Assembly (NCBI RefSeq): GCF_001659605.2
Contig: NC_035161.2
Span: 32,659,691-32,723,690, forward strand
Length of the DNA: 64,000 bases
Direction of reading: 5' to 3'
Origin: Manihot esculenta
Lineage: Eukaryota; Streptophyta; Magnoliopsida; Malpighiales; Euphorbiaceae
Each line of letters begins with the position of its first letter. The stretch's first letter is position 1. Positions 44,771-56,926 of this stretch are shown in pieces. The position numbers were made by a program, and so were the translations under genes. Below the pieces are notes generated by a model. That model worked only from the letters and a program-made list of their open reading frames with translations. It had not been told where the DNA came from and made no database searches.

Positions 44771-47700
44771 ATGGCAAGTTCAAAGCTTCCTGATATTGTT
44801 AACCTTGAGTTGCATATTACACCCTCCAACATAACTAAGTATATTTCCCAGAGACTTTTAGATGCTCCGTTGTATCTCATTCGAGCACCTCTTTCAAATG
44901 AAAGGATAGTCCTTCCTTACCCTCCCCCTCCGGGTTTGGTGGATCCCCAAGAGGGTCGTCGTATAGTGTTTTTCTTGAAGCAGAGAGAATTCGGTCTACC
45001 GTTTCCTTTTACCCCTTTCTTTATTGAGGTCTTTGAATACTTCGGGGTAACTCCTCGGATGTTATCCCCAAACTCCATTTTGTTCATGTCCTGTTTTGAG
45101 TCTATCTGCCTGAGTTGGGGTTTTACATCCACGGCCTGTCTGTTTGTCACTTTTTTCTGTCTGGTTAGGGCGGTTCAAAATTTCTATTATTTTTCCCCCC
45201 GTAGTGGGTTATCTCTTTTCACGGGGTACAAGGACTCCATAAAGGGATGGGTGGAGAACTTCCTTGTGGCGGAGTTAAAATTAGGGTCCGCCCGAACGTG
45301 GGAGGTGGATCTAAGTTGGGGGGAGATCTATCTGGGTTGCAACGAGCTGCCCCAATTTAGTCTTATTGAGCAGGTCGGGCTGCTTCGACTGACTTCCGTT
45401 GAGAGGAAGTATGACGTTGAGAAGTGTATGTTCGCGTCCAATCTTAGGGATATCCGGGACACGGGTATAATGCCTTGTCCGACTATTCTGTTTCTTCTTT
45501 GCTCATAATATCGGAAAGTATGCTGATTCTCTATAATTTCGTTTCTTTTGCAGCTTTTGAGGTAAAAATGGATGACATCAAGTTCCCTAAGAACTTTGTC
45601 CTGTCTCGGGATAATATGCATGCCATTTTCGATGCCTTTGGGGATGGGCGTTCAGTGACTGAGATTGCTGCGGAGATGGTTCAAGCTGCTTCCTCCAAGA
45701 AGGTTAGCCGACCTCCCGCCAAAGCTTCTTCTAGAGCTTCGAAGCCGAGCTCTCACAACACCAAGTCATCTCGGCTGTCTAGCCGGGGTGGATCGAGCTC
45801 AACTTCGAAGCCTGCTGAAGGGTCTAGATCTGCTCCAGCCTCCTCAGAGGTCGTGAGGGAAGCCTCCCTAGCTATTGTGGAGCAGACCCAAGGTGTTGAA
45901 CAAGTGGAGCAGGGTATTGCCCATTCTCCTGGAGGGGTGTCAGGGGGAAAATCTAAGTCCCCTGCTACTGAAGACAAGGAGGCCTCTGGGATAGGGATGG
46001 AGATCATCCTCCTAGATGACCAAATCTCAGAGGTTTCACCTCAAGATGCCCCTGCCCCTGTGAGGACTGGGCCTGAGGGATCTGAGGGCGTTCCACCAAA
46101 GACCGGGGATAAGCGCCCAGCCCCATCCGGAACATCTGCCCCATCTCCTGCTCGGAAAAAATCTAGGGCTGCCACAGGACCTTCTCCAGCTCTTCCTCCC
46201 ATTGGGAAGGAGAAAGGTGTTCCTGCTGTGCCTTCGTTGCCTCCTTCTGGCAACGTTCTGAACACATCGGACATTACCTCCGAGTCTCCGGCCAGTGCTG
46301 TCGCCGAACTTCTCAGAGAGCGAATGTTCGGCGGAATTACAGAGGCTTCGGATCCTCGTCTTCTTGCCCTGACTGGTCTTTTAGCCGGTTCTACCAAGGA
46401 GCAAGCATCCTTCCGATCTCGCTCTCGTGAAGAGCTCGGATCCACAATCAGGGAAATGCTTCTGATGGTAAATTATTTTTCCATTTCTTTTCAGTTTGCT
46501 TTGTTTCTTTTTCTTGACAGTTGTTCTTCCGTACTAGGTGACGGGCCTCTTTATGGAGGTGGATGTCCGTGATCGCTCCCTCCAGGAGTCTGTAAACCGC
46601 CGGATTGAAGAGGCGCGTTTGGAGGAGAACTTATCTGCAACCAATGACGCGAGGGGTAATCTGGTAGCCGCTCAGGAGCAGATCCAGTCCCTCCAGGTGG
46701 AGTTGCATTCTGCGCTGGAGGCCCTTAAAAAGGCTGATGAGAAGGCGGCTGAGTCAGCAGAGCATACCAAGTCTTTAGAAGCAGAGCTGTCTCAGACTCG
46801 CAGGGTTCTCAAAGCGTCTGATGAGAGGGCAGCTGCAGTGGAGGTTCGTTGTAAAGAAGTTGTGAAGCAGCTGTCCTCTATGACGGAGGCCCTTAGCGAA
46901 AGGGATGAGGCCGTGAGGCAAAAAGCTAAGGTCCAGCATCATTATGAGGCCTTAAAGGCTGATTTTGAAGAGCTTCAAGTTCATCTGAGGGAGGTGAAAG
47001 CTCAGAAGGAAGGGGCCCTAGCTCGGGTGGAGGTCCTTGAGCAGGAATTGAGTACGAGCTCTGATCGTATCAGAGACCTGGCTTCATCGGCTGAAGAGTT
47101 CAACCTTCGCCACCAACAACTCAACCATGAAGTCAGGACCCTGGAACGTAAGTGTTTAGCCCTACTCAAGGTAGTAAAACATGTTGAGGATAAGGCTCAG
47201 CTAAAGCGTGAGCAATGTATAGCGGAGTATCAGAAGTCTGACGAGCTGAAGAGGAAAATTGAGCAGGCCTGTGAGGCTCATCTTCAGGACTACAAAGACT
47301 CTTCTGAGTTTAAGGAATTTGTAGCTGAGGCCTATGAGGAACATCTCGATGAATATAAAGCTTCTGGTGAAATGAAATTGGCTATTCTTGAGAAAGCCTT
47401 CCGTATGTATGTAACCGGCTTCAATTGCGGTTTAAGAGAAGCTAGACACGCTCCTGATACTCCTTTGGCCGAGCTTCGCAAGCACGAAGTGGACTCAGAT
47501 GGCGAGCCAGTGCTATATGGGGAGGATGATTTCCCTATGCCCCGAGGAGATTGCCGGAGGGGCAGAGGCCGGCCAGCTGGGTCTTCCTCAGAGGGATCCG
47601 AGCTAGAGGGGGAGGACGTGGAAGTCCTTGGGTCAAAGGAAGATGACCCTGATTCTGAGGAGGAGGACCTCCACTTTGGGTCAGAGGTTGCCCCTGTTGT

Positions 47701-47839
47701 TAATGTTGAGAGCTCTGATCCAAAGGATACCGAGCTTTCTTCAGATGTGGCTGTAAATAGAAATAATGTAGGCGAGGATGTTCCTACTAATGTAAGTCCT
47801 TTAAGGACTATTTATCCTCCCACCTCGCCAGAGAGATAA
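44771..47839 (+). CDS. Large spliced antisense ORF of element D, gypsy-type transposase-like plus coiled coil
   Basis: Three exons, 44771-45464, 45554-46467 and 46538-47839, have GT-AG introns of 89 and 70 bp (phases 1 and 0). They join into one 969-residue frame, opposite to gag-pol. The N-terminal 230 residues (IRAPLSNERIVLPYPPPPG, FFLKQREFGLPFPFTPFF, then YFGVTPRMLSPNS) resemble the plant putative gypsy-type transposase domain (Pfam PF04195). The centre is Ser/Pro/Ala-rich and disordered-looking. Exon 3 has a long coiled coil (heptads of Leu/Ala with many Glu/Lys, about residues 540-760) and an acidic tail. Extra ORFs at this place are known from Tat elements; their role is unknown. The splice model is mine. 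TTTTAATGAAAT near 47857 may direct polyadenylation. It is intact while pol is broken. Confidence 0.75.
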
Positions 47840-48569
47840 ATTGTAACACCTATTTTAATGAAATATCAGTTTTCTTTCTTCTTAAACTGCTCTTATTTTT
47901 CATATATCTTGGAATTTATCTCTACTTTTCATATTTGTAATGTACAGTACGTGTCCTCATTCATAAGCTCCGAATTGATCTTAAGTTGCGAGCTCAGCTC
48001 TTAGCTAATAGTCTTGAGAGATCAAATCTCATACCTTTTAATGGCGACTAGCATGTCTGTTTTTTGCTTTTAGCCTTTCCTTCTTGGTTGTGAATTTGGA
48101 TGTCTGTTCCCGATAAACTGATTTTGGAGTATAGCCTTTTTCTCATTCATTTATCCTCTTACAGGTTTCTTTGTTTATGAGCCTTTTGAAAGAGGGAGCT
48201 CGGCCTTTTGTTTTGGCCTTCATACCTTGGGCTTTTGAGTCTATCCGAGCTGGGAGCTCGACCTTGAGCTTAATATAGGTCTATCCGAGCTGGGAGCTCG
48301 GCATTTTGCCCGATAGCCAAACTTTTAGCGTTAGCGTCTGTTTCGAGGTCGGCGCTTCTTGGCTATTGTGCCCCGAACCTCTTCAGGAGGTCGGAACCTG
48401 ATTTTGCCTTGGTAGCTCTGGGCTCCTCTCTTTTTTTGTGAGGTCGGAACTGTATTTTATAAGTTGTCCCTGCATATGATATGGGAAATTTTCATTTTGG
48501 GAGGCTCTTAAGTCCTTCTCTGACCATTTTTGTTTTCAGGAGATCTTTATGAGACCCTGGCTGTTTTTG

Positions 48570-49536
48570 TTCCGGGGTGACCTCGGGGCCCCACCGGCAG
48601 TTTTTTGTTTTGTTTTCCCGGGAGTTCTAGGGGATCCCGGTCTTCATGCTCCGGGAGGCATCTTTAAGATCCTCACCGGCCGTTCCGGGGTGACCTCGGG
48701 GCCCCGCCGGCAGTTTTTTGTTTTGTTTTCCCGGGAGTTCTAGGGGATCCCGGTCTTCATGCTCCGGGAGGCATCTTTAAGATCCTCACCGGCCGTTCCG
48801 GGTAGGGGTGAGCAGAATCCGGTTCAAACCGAAAAAACCGACCGAACCGAACCGATTTGAAAATTTGGTTCGGTTTTTTATACATTTCGGTTCGGTTTGG
48901 TTTTAAATTTCAGAAATTTTGGTTATTTTGGTTCGGTTCGGTTTTGATCAGAAAAAACCGAAAAAACCGAACCGAACCGATTAGGGATAATAATATGTTT
49001 TTTCAATAATATAGAGAAATTAAATTATATTAAAATTAAAATATTTTAATTAAATTTTAAAATACTAAAAATAAAGTGTAAAAAATTAAAAAAATATTAA
49101 AAATCGAAACCGATCAAACCGAACCGAATCGAACCGAATCAGACCGGTTCGGTTCAATTCGATTTCTGACCAAAATCGGTTCGGTTCGGTTTTCATAAAA
49201 ACTAAAATTTCGGTTTTCGGTTTATTCGGTTCGGTTCGGTTTTGAACCGAACCGACCGAATGCTCACCCCTAGTTCTGGGGTGACCTCGGGGCCCTGCCG
49301 GCAGTTTTTTGTTTTGTTTTCCCGGGAGTTCTAGGGGATCCCGGTCTTCATGCTCCGGGAGGCATCTTTAAGATCCTCACTGGCCGTTCCGGGGTGACCT
49401 CGGGGCCCCGCCGGCAGTTTTTTGTTTTGTTTTCTCGGGAGTTCTAGGGGATCCCGGTCTTCATGCTCCGGGAGGCATCTTTAAGATCCTCACCGGCCGT
49501 TCCGGGGTGACCTTGGGGCCCCGCCGGCAGTTTTTT
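48570..49536 (+). repeat. 113-bp tandem array, interrupted by a MITE
   Basis: Units start TTCCGGGGTGACC at 48570, 48683, 48796 (cut by the insertion, resuming at 49274), 49387 and 49500 (partial). The period is exactly 113 bp each time and the units differ by only a few bases. Tandem arrays between pol and the 3' LTR are common in Tat elements. Confidence 0.93.
48803..49272. mobile_element. hAT-type MITE within the tandem array
   Basis: 470 bp with perfect 12-bp terminal inverted repeats TAGGGGTGAGCA. It is flanked by the 8-bp duplication GTTCCGGG (48795-48802) and GTTCTGGG (49273-49280). Removing it restores the 113-bp unit. The inside is mainly CGGTTCGGTT-like words in inverted halves, so it can fold back. 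An 8-bp duplication and TAGGGGTG ends fit the hAT superfamily. No coding capacity. Confidence 0.88.
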
Positions 49537-49764
49537 GTGCCTTCTTGAGGTTTTTGCACAAGATTCAGGCTCATTGGCCTTACTGTCGCTTCGTCATCTC
49601 AGCTGGTTTTGCGCCTAACTGAGGTCTTGTTTCAAGGGATCTTTATGAGCCCTGTTCTTTCTTTTTCATGGAGGAATGTTTATTCATAAAGATAATTCAT
49701 ATTGTATAAATAATTTTTATTTACTCATATTTGTCAAAATACAATGTTTTTCTTTACAAATATT

Positions 49765-51564
49765 TTAAGGGAAATACCTTTTTAGGTGCTGGATGTTCCA
49801 AGCGTGGGGCTCGGGGTTTCCTTGCATATCTTCGATTCGGTATACCCCTAGCTTGACCACTTTTGTCACCTTGAAAGGGCCTTCCCAGGTCGGTGCTAAC
49901 TTGCCCGCGGCCGCTCTTTTTCCTGTAGCTTCCAGGTTTCTTAAGGTCAGGTCTCCCACTTTTAAACTTCTTTCTCTGACCTTTTGGTTGTAATATCTCG
50001 CTGCTCGTTGTTGATAAGCGGCAGTTCGGACTTGGGCTTCTTCCCTGACTTCCTCAAGAGCATCCAGGTTGCTTCTTAACTTATCCTCATTAGTATTCTC
50101 ACTAACGAATTGGACTCGATGAGTGGGGATCTGCAATTCAACTGGGACTACGGCTTCTGTGCCATAAGCAAGTGCAAACGGTGTTTCTTTAGTGGGCGCT
50201 CTGGGAGTGGTTCGGAGTGCCCATAGTATGCTATTGAGTTCTTCTGCCCAATTCTCCTTTGCGCCATCCAGCCGTTTCTTTAATCCTTAAAGGATAGCTC
50301 TGTTAGTGACTTCTGTTTGGCCATTAGTCTGAGGATGAGCCACGGAGGAGAACTTATGCCATATGCCCATGTTCGTCGTGAAGGCTTTGAAAATGCTGCA
50401 GTCAAATTGTCTGCCGTTGTCTGAGATAAGTACTCTAGGTATGCCAAATCTGCAGATGATATGTCCCCATACGAAATCTATCATCTTGCGAGCTGTGATT
50501 GTGGCTATTGCTTCTGCCTCTGGCCATTTCGAGAAGTATTCCACAGCCACCACTACGAATTTCCTTTGCCCCGTAGTCTTGGGGAAAGGTCCCAGGATGT
50601 CGATTCCCCATTGTGGGAAAGGCCATGGACTGGATATGCTTGCTTGAGGAGTGGCAGGGGTTCTGATGGCGTTAGCAAATCTCTGACATACGTCGCACCT
50701 CCGGACAAACTCTTCTGCTTCTTTTTTAACAGTGGGCCAGTAGTACCCTTGCCTGAATATTTTATTGGCTAATGTCCCTGCTCCCTCGTGAGCCCCACAT
50801 AGGCCTCTATGTATTTCCTCCATTACCTTTGCAGCTTCTTCCGGACTCACACACCGGAGCCATGGGCTGGACTTCCCTTTTCTGTATAAGGTTCCCCTTA
50901 TTGCTTGGTAGTTGGCAGCACGAGCTGCTATCTTTCTGGCTTCATCTTTATCTTCGGGGAGCTCACCCTCCTCCAAGTATCTCAGGTATGGGGTCATCCA
51001 AGTTGGGCTCTGCTCTACCTGCAGTACCGTGTTTGTCTTTTTAAAAGCGGGTGTACGGACATGCTGTATATATACTTCATCGGGAAGCTGTTCTAACTCC
51101 TCTTTGGTCAATCGACTAAGCAGGTCTGCTTCCTCATTTTCATCCCGAGGTATTCTTTGAAATCTGACGATAACTCCCCGACCCGTGAGCTCGGCTTCTA
51201 TAGTTTTTACTTTATCAAGATAGTTCTGCATGATGGGGTCCCTAGCCTGATATACTCCCGTCATCTGGTTGATCACCAACTGAGAGTCGCTATTCACCTC
51301 GAGGTCGGTTACCCCTACCTCCGAAGCTACCAACATTCCATTTACCAGGGCTTCATATTCGGCCATATTGTTAGAAGCCGTAAATTCTAGACGCAAGGCA
51401 TAACATACTTTAAAACCTTCTGGCCCCTTAAGCATTATCCCAGCGCCACTACCCTCAGCACCTGATGCTCCGTCTACATACAACTTCCAGCTAAATTCTT
51501 GGGGGGGGCTCTCTCTCTTCCCCCTTTCTTGATATCTCTGAGGATGATTCTCCTTTCTCCTCAT
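49765..51564 (-). pseudogene. Element D archaeal-type RNase H and integrase, one in-frame stop
   Basis: The frame from 51564 holds a second, archaeal-type RNase H (YVDGASG with Asp31, then the AEYEAL, NSDSQLV and DENEEAD motifs). The integrase follows, with an HHCC finger ending CDVCQRF, then GIDILGPFP, SDNGRQF and HPQTNGQTE. A stop (TAA, 50287-50289) interrupts just after the core. Beyond it the same frame runs to 49765 with the integrase C-terminal fold (RAARYYNQKVRERSLKVGD, then KLAPTWEGPFKV). Integrase would join element cDNA to the chromosome. A single base change would account for the stop. Confidence 0.85.
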
Positions 51565-53896
51565 TGAATGCGCACTCCGCTATGAAGTCAGCCAGAGCTT
51601 GGGATTTTATGGCTGTTCGAGGTCGGTACTCTAGACAGTAAGGGCTAATTTCTACAGACCATGCCAACATCCGCCCTGAAGTTTCCGGCCTATGTAGAAT
51701 CTTCTTTAAGGGTTGGTCTGTCATCACGACTCCTTGGTGGCCTTCTAGATAAACTCTGAATTTCCGGACTGCTAGCAATAAGGCGTAAGCCAATTTTTCA
51801 ATGTTCGAATATCTGACCTCAGTGTCTCTGAGTACCTTGCTAATGTAGAAAACAGGTTTCTGTTCTTCTTCTTCCACCCTTACTAGCACTGCGCTGACTG
51901 CTTGTTTTGAGGCCGCCAGATATATAAGAAGTTCTTCTCCTTTTATGGGACTGCTGAGCACATGAGGCGAGCTAAGATACTTCTTAAGCTCTATGAAGGC
52001 CTTTTGGCAATCTTCTGTCCATTCGAAATTCGGTACTTTCCTCAATTTTTTGAAGAATGGCAAGCACTTTTCTGCCGACCTCGACATGAATCGGTTAAGC
52101 GCTACTACTCTCCCGGTTAGTCTCTGAACATCTCTTACACAGGTCGGTTCTGGCATATTCAGTATGGCTTCCACTTTCTCCGGATTAGGCTCAATGCCTT
52201 TACCACTCACCATGTACCCCAAAAATTTTCCTCCCCTAATGAAGAAGGCACATTTTGCTGGGTTCAACTTTATTCTGTATTGATCTAACACCCCAAATAT
52301 CTCCCTCAAATCTGCTATGTGTTGTTGGAAAGTTGAACTTTTGACCACCATATCGTCCACATACGCTTCCAGATTTCTACCGATCTGGTTTTTGAAGATT
52401 TTATTCATCAACCTCTGGTAAGTTGCCCCGACATTTCTCAATCCAAAGGGCATAGCCCTATAACAGTAAGTTCCATCTTCAGTTATAAATGAGGTCTTTT
52501 CCTCATCCGACCTTTCCATTGGGATTTGATGATAACCCGACATAGCATCCAAAGAAGACATATAATCAAAACCGGCCGTTGAGTCGACCATTTTATTAAT
52601 ATCAGGGAGGGGGTAACAATCTTTAGGGCAGGCCTTATTTAGGTCGGTAAAATCTATACACATCCTGTATTTGCCATTGGCTTTTTTGACTAACACAGAA
52701 TTTGCCAACCACTGTGGGTACATGACTTTCCTAATAAAGCTTGCCTCTTCTAGCTTCTGCACTTCTTCCCGGGTGGCCTGCTGCTTCTCTCTTCCCACTA
52801 CTCTCTTCTTTTGCTTTACTGGTCTGGCCTCGGGGAGGACATTCAATCGGTGTGTCATCACTTTGGGGTCAATTCCCGGCATGTCTGAAGGCTTCCATGC
52901 GAAGGTCGGCACGTGACCTCGGATCAGGGCCATGACTTCACCTTTTTGTTCTTTGGTGAGGCTGGCATTAAGACTGAAGACCTTGTTTGCATCTGCTTCT
53001 GATAAGGGGAAGGTTTCCAACTCTCCAACTGGCTCTGTCCGGGCTTCTTTTGTTTCATCTCTGACCTCCAGAACTTCCGAGTCGAGTGCTTCTCCAGTTG
53101 AGCTCGGCTCTGTTACTGTGGCCAAGTATACCGCCCTTGCTTCTTCCTGACTGCCCCGGACCATTCCTACTCCTTCTTCCGTTGGGAACTTGAGTGCCAA
53201 ATACCTGATGCTAGTGACAGCTTCAAAGTCGAACAACGCCGGTCTCCCCAAAATCGCATTGTAGCTCAGTGGGAGTTTGACCACCAAAAACACCTCATGA
53301 TGGGTGCGAGCTCTGGGTGCTTCTCCCAAGGTAAGAGCCAGCTTCACCTTTCCTTCTACAAGTACCGGTGCTCCTCTGATCCCCTTGATTGGTGACTGGT
53401 CCCGAACCAGCTGTTCTTCTGGAATTCCCATCTGCTGAAACACTCGGTATGGCAGCAAGTTGACTTTACTCCCATCATCCACTAAGACCTTCTTTACCCG
53501 ATAATTATGAATGACGGCTTCAATGACAAGCGCGTCATCATGGGGCATTTGAATACCCTGAGCATCTTCTGAGGAGAAAGTGATGATCATGGGAGAGTGG
53601 TCAACGATTTGCATGACTTCACTATTGCTGGTCTCTCCTTTCCGGTTTCTCTTCTTTCCTCGACGGCTCATCCGTCCTCCCGTTCCTCCAACAATCATGT
53701 TGATGGTCCCACTGGACCCATCATTCACTGGTCCAGCTCCTATTCTCCTAGGCGTCTGAGTTGTCGGACCAGGCTGAGGCCTCTGTCCCTCTAGTTTCTT
53801 CACAAAATTTTTGAGGTGCCCCCTTTTTATCAGCCTCTCAATCTCTGCGATTAACTGAAAATAGTTATTCGTATCGTGGCCATGTGTCCGGTGGTA
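51491..53896 (-). pseudogene. Element D protease, reverse transcriptase and RNase H, frameshifted end
   Basis: From the gag-pol stop at 53897 the frame runs on with the second half of a zinc-like motif, a protease (VLVDDGSKVNLL), reverse transcriptase (CIDFTDLNKACPKD, then AMPFGLRNVGATYQRLM and YVDD near 52355) and a retroviral-type RNase H. The first RNase H aspartate is replaced (YLAAS, where YTDAS-like is usual), so that domain is probably inactive. The second, archaeal-type RNase H may replace it. At 51501-51508 a run of eight G (C on the coding strand) marks a frameshift into the next segment. Confidence 0.85.
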
Positions 53897-54569
53897 CTAG
53901 CAATACTTGTCAGGATTTATTTGATCTGCTTCCGACTTCATGGGTTTGGGCCACTGGAGGAACTCCTTATCCTGGACTGCCATGAGCACTTCGGCTCTGG
54001 AAGCGTTGAGGGGGGTTGGTTTCTCGGGAACCCAAGGAGGGAGCACTCTTGGTTCAAGAGCCCGAGGAGGAGGAGGAGGCCTTTGATCCCTTCTCTCCCA
54101 GGCCTGTTTGTACGGCTCAGGCCTCTTTCCATGTTTCTTCTCGTGTCTCTCCGGCCTCCTCTCCTCCGAGGCTTTCTCTTTTCCTGCCATCCCTTTAGCA
54201 AATCTACTCGTCACTAAGGCGTCATCCTGCCTTATATACTTCTCCGCCCTCTTCATCAACTCAGCCAGTGAGGTCGGAGGTTTCCTGCTCAAAGAACCAA
54301 AGAACTCGGCAGAGGTTGTTCCCTTTTGCATGGCCTCCACCGCCCTTCCTTCATCCAGCTCGGGAATCTGCAGGGCCTCCGTATTGAAGCGGGCGACATA
54401 CTCTCTGAGTGATTCACCTTCTTTCTGTTTCACTGTTTCCAGATAGCTCGTCTTCCTATCTGCTGGCACACCGGCTATGAACCGGCTAATGAAGCGGGTG
54501 GCAAGATCTCCAAAACTTTTAATGCTTCCGGCCTCCAGGTTGTTGAACCACGCCCGCGCTGGTCCCGAG
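53897..54569 (-). pseudogene. Element D gag, cut by element C and closed by a stop
   Basis: The frame enters from the element C boundary with GPARAWFNNLEAGSIKSF, the middle of a retrotransposon gag capsid domain. It continues through ESLREYVARFN and an Arg/Lys/Pro-rich part to PDKYC. A TAG (53897-53899) interrupts the zinc-like motif YC-x-YHRTHGHDTNNY, whose last cysteine is also changed to tyrosine. The gag N-terminus lies beyond elements C and E, outside the window. Confidence 0.85.
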
Positions 54570-56795
54570 TGTAACGACCCGAAAATCCGACCCGTTACCG
54601 GCGCTAGGATCCAGATCGGCTTAAGGCCGCCGGGACCCGTAGCAAGCCTACATACCTCCTGTAAACCTGTGGAATCCCATACATAACAACATATACATGA
54701 TCTGTAAAAATTTTTCTTTTCTCTTATCCAAGCAAAACTTGTGCATGCACAAAATCATACATAAACCCCACACTGGAGTCCTCATCAAATATTCCAATGG
54801 GGTATCATCATCATACCTATCAGCTTGGATAATCATGGTCATTAACATCATTACTCATTAAACACTCTGTACATAATGGGGATTCACACACCTCTAGGTC
54901 AAGCACTACTATAATCCTCAATACATCATCAAATCATTCATTACATTACATGGTCATAAATACTCATTACATCATGTTCATGTCCACTACTATCTATTAC
55001 AACATACATGACTGAACTTCACTCTAGCCGACTTCCTGATCTATCCTGTACCTGCAACTCTGGGGATAAAGGGAGTGGGGTGAGCTACTAGAGCCCAGTG
55101 AGCAGAATAATAAAACATCAATTTAAATCATGCTTTCATGTATGCGCCATAACACAAACATTTCACAACAAGGATGAACTTGTCACCATTTAGCCCCTAT
55201 CTTTCTTACTTATACATGCCGGGGGCGTAGAGCCGTAGCAGGCACACCCGGACTTCCATAATCTGTCATAGTGCCAGGGGCGTAGAGCCGTAGCAGGCAC
55301 ACCTGGACTCACATAGGCTATCATGACATACAAGGGCTAATGGATCATTCAACATTCATCCACATCAACAACAAGGTATGCAATGCAACATATTCGTGAA
55401 TTCTAATGCAAACAACCTAATATATCTCATGGCATTCATGATGCGTGAATCATGCTAAAACATTTCATTAATTTGCTTTAAAACTTAAAGTTTATTCCAC
55501 TCACCTCTGGCTAGCTCTGAAGAGGCTCTGAAGCAGCTGGCTCACTGCTGGGGGTCTCGGTTCCTGGGGTCTCGGTTCCTCGGGTCCGAACCTACACAGG
55601 TGGACTCAAATGAGGGACCGAACATACATGAATATGACTCTAAAATACTCCCCCAAAACCCCCTAAAACATCCTGAAAACATCACATGAAATCATGCAAA
55701 AAAATGGCTGAACAGGGCACTTTCGGCGGCAGGTTCGGCGGCCGAAAGTCCCTCTGCAGCCGAAAGTCATGCAGGTTCGGCGGCACTTTCGGCGGCCGAA
55801 CCTCCCAGACAGAGACGAAACTTGAGTTTCGGGGGCAGGCTTCGGCAGCCGAAACTGCCTCCACAAGGGGGTTCGGCGGCCGAAAGTCACTTCGGCGGCC
55901 GAACCTGAGTTTCTGCCGAAGGGCAGAAACTTGGCTCCCTTGTGTCCACAGCCTCCAAAACGCCTCAAAACATGCATAAACTTGTTTCTACACATGCATA
56001 CACATCATACATCACACCTAGGGGTCTCAAACTATAATATACCCCAACTACAACACTTCAAACAACACATTTCCAACATACATTGTTCAAATCACAACAT
56101 AAACCCATAAACCTAACAACAAGCCTAAACATGCATTCTACCCCATCAACTTGCATAAAACTTTCATAAAACATAAAAGAAGCATAGATCGAAGCTTACC
56201 TCTTGAAGATCGAGAGGAAGAACGACCCTAGCTCGGAAAATGGAGGGATTTAGCTCCAAGACTTCCAAGCTCCAAACTTGCTTAAAAACACTCAAAAACT
56301 TTTGTGGAACCTTAAAACTCAAAGAAAATGGTGGGGATTGAAGGAAAAACACAAGATTTGGGAGAGGGAGGTCGGAAGATTGCTGTGGCTGAAAATGGGA
56401 GAAAACTCTCCCATTTCGGCTAAGTGCCCCTTTTATAGGTGGCTGGCCAGGCCACGTTCGGGGGCCGAAAGTGCCTCCGCATGCATGCAAGGTTCGGCGG
56501 CCGAACTTGGAGTTCGGCGGCCGAACCTGCATTTCCCTCACTCAAAATTTTCGGGCGCCTAAAGTCCCTCTGAAAGCATGCATGTTCGGCGGCCGAACTT
56601 CGGAGTTCGGCGGCCGAACCTGGGTTTTCCTCCAAAGATTTTTCATGCAAAAACTCATTTAATTTCTTACTTAAAAACATGAAATACATGAAAACATTTC
56701 ATAAAATCATAGTTTTACCCTTCTAGAGGTTTCCGACATCCGAGGTCCCACCGGACGGTAGGGATTCCGATACCGGAGTCTAGCCGGGTATTATA
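54570..56795 (-). repeat. Element C 3' LTR
   Basis: 2226 bp. It contains a 55-bp tandem pair (55218 and 55273, GGGGGCGTAGAGCCGTAGCAG), the distal 13-mer cluster (about 55727-55905), the proximal cluster (about 56455-56620), minus-strand TATAAAAG at 56430-56437 and the conserved CTAGGATCCAGATCGG block near 54604. Confidence 0.9.
56430..56437 (-). promoter_or_regulatory. TATA box of element C LTR
   Basis: TATAAAAG on the minus strand in the same GGCCAGCCACC context as element A. Confidence 0.75.
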
Positions 56796-56811
56796 TTCTC
56801 CCCCCCTTAAG
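56796..56811 (-). other. Polypurine tract of element C
   Basis: Minus strand TTAAGGGGGGGGAGAA directly precedes the LTR, matching the tracts of A and E. Confidence 0.85.
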
Positions 56812-56926
56812 AACATTCGTCCCCGAATGTTCCTCAACTAACATACAAAGCATGGCATCAATCATAACATACAACATAGCATACAATATATCATACATGC
56901 AACACATAGAACAACTAACACTCACC

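Larger units (their letters stand above)
41939..54569 (-). mobile_element. Element D: Tat-lineage Ty3 retrotransposon with antisense ORFs
   Basis: A large minus-strand element. Reading right to left: gag (cut by element C at 54569), protease, reverse transcriptase with YVDD, retroviral-type RNase H, a second archaeal-type RNase H, integrase, a 113-bp tandem array, antisense ORFs on the plus strand, a purine tract and a 3' LTR. Two RNase H domains and extra ORFs between pol and the 3' LTR are hallmarks of the Tat lineage (Retand/Ogre-like). Pol is inactive through two stops and one frameshift. The 5' LTR lies beyond the right edge. The left boundary is inferred and is less certain than the coding part. 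Confidence 0.85.

Noticed and set aside
53876..54446. Several plus-strand frames over element D gag
   Set aside because: They are antisense shadows of the gag reading frame, which has clear capsid and zinc-like motifs.
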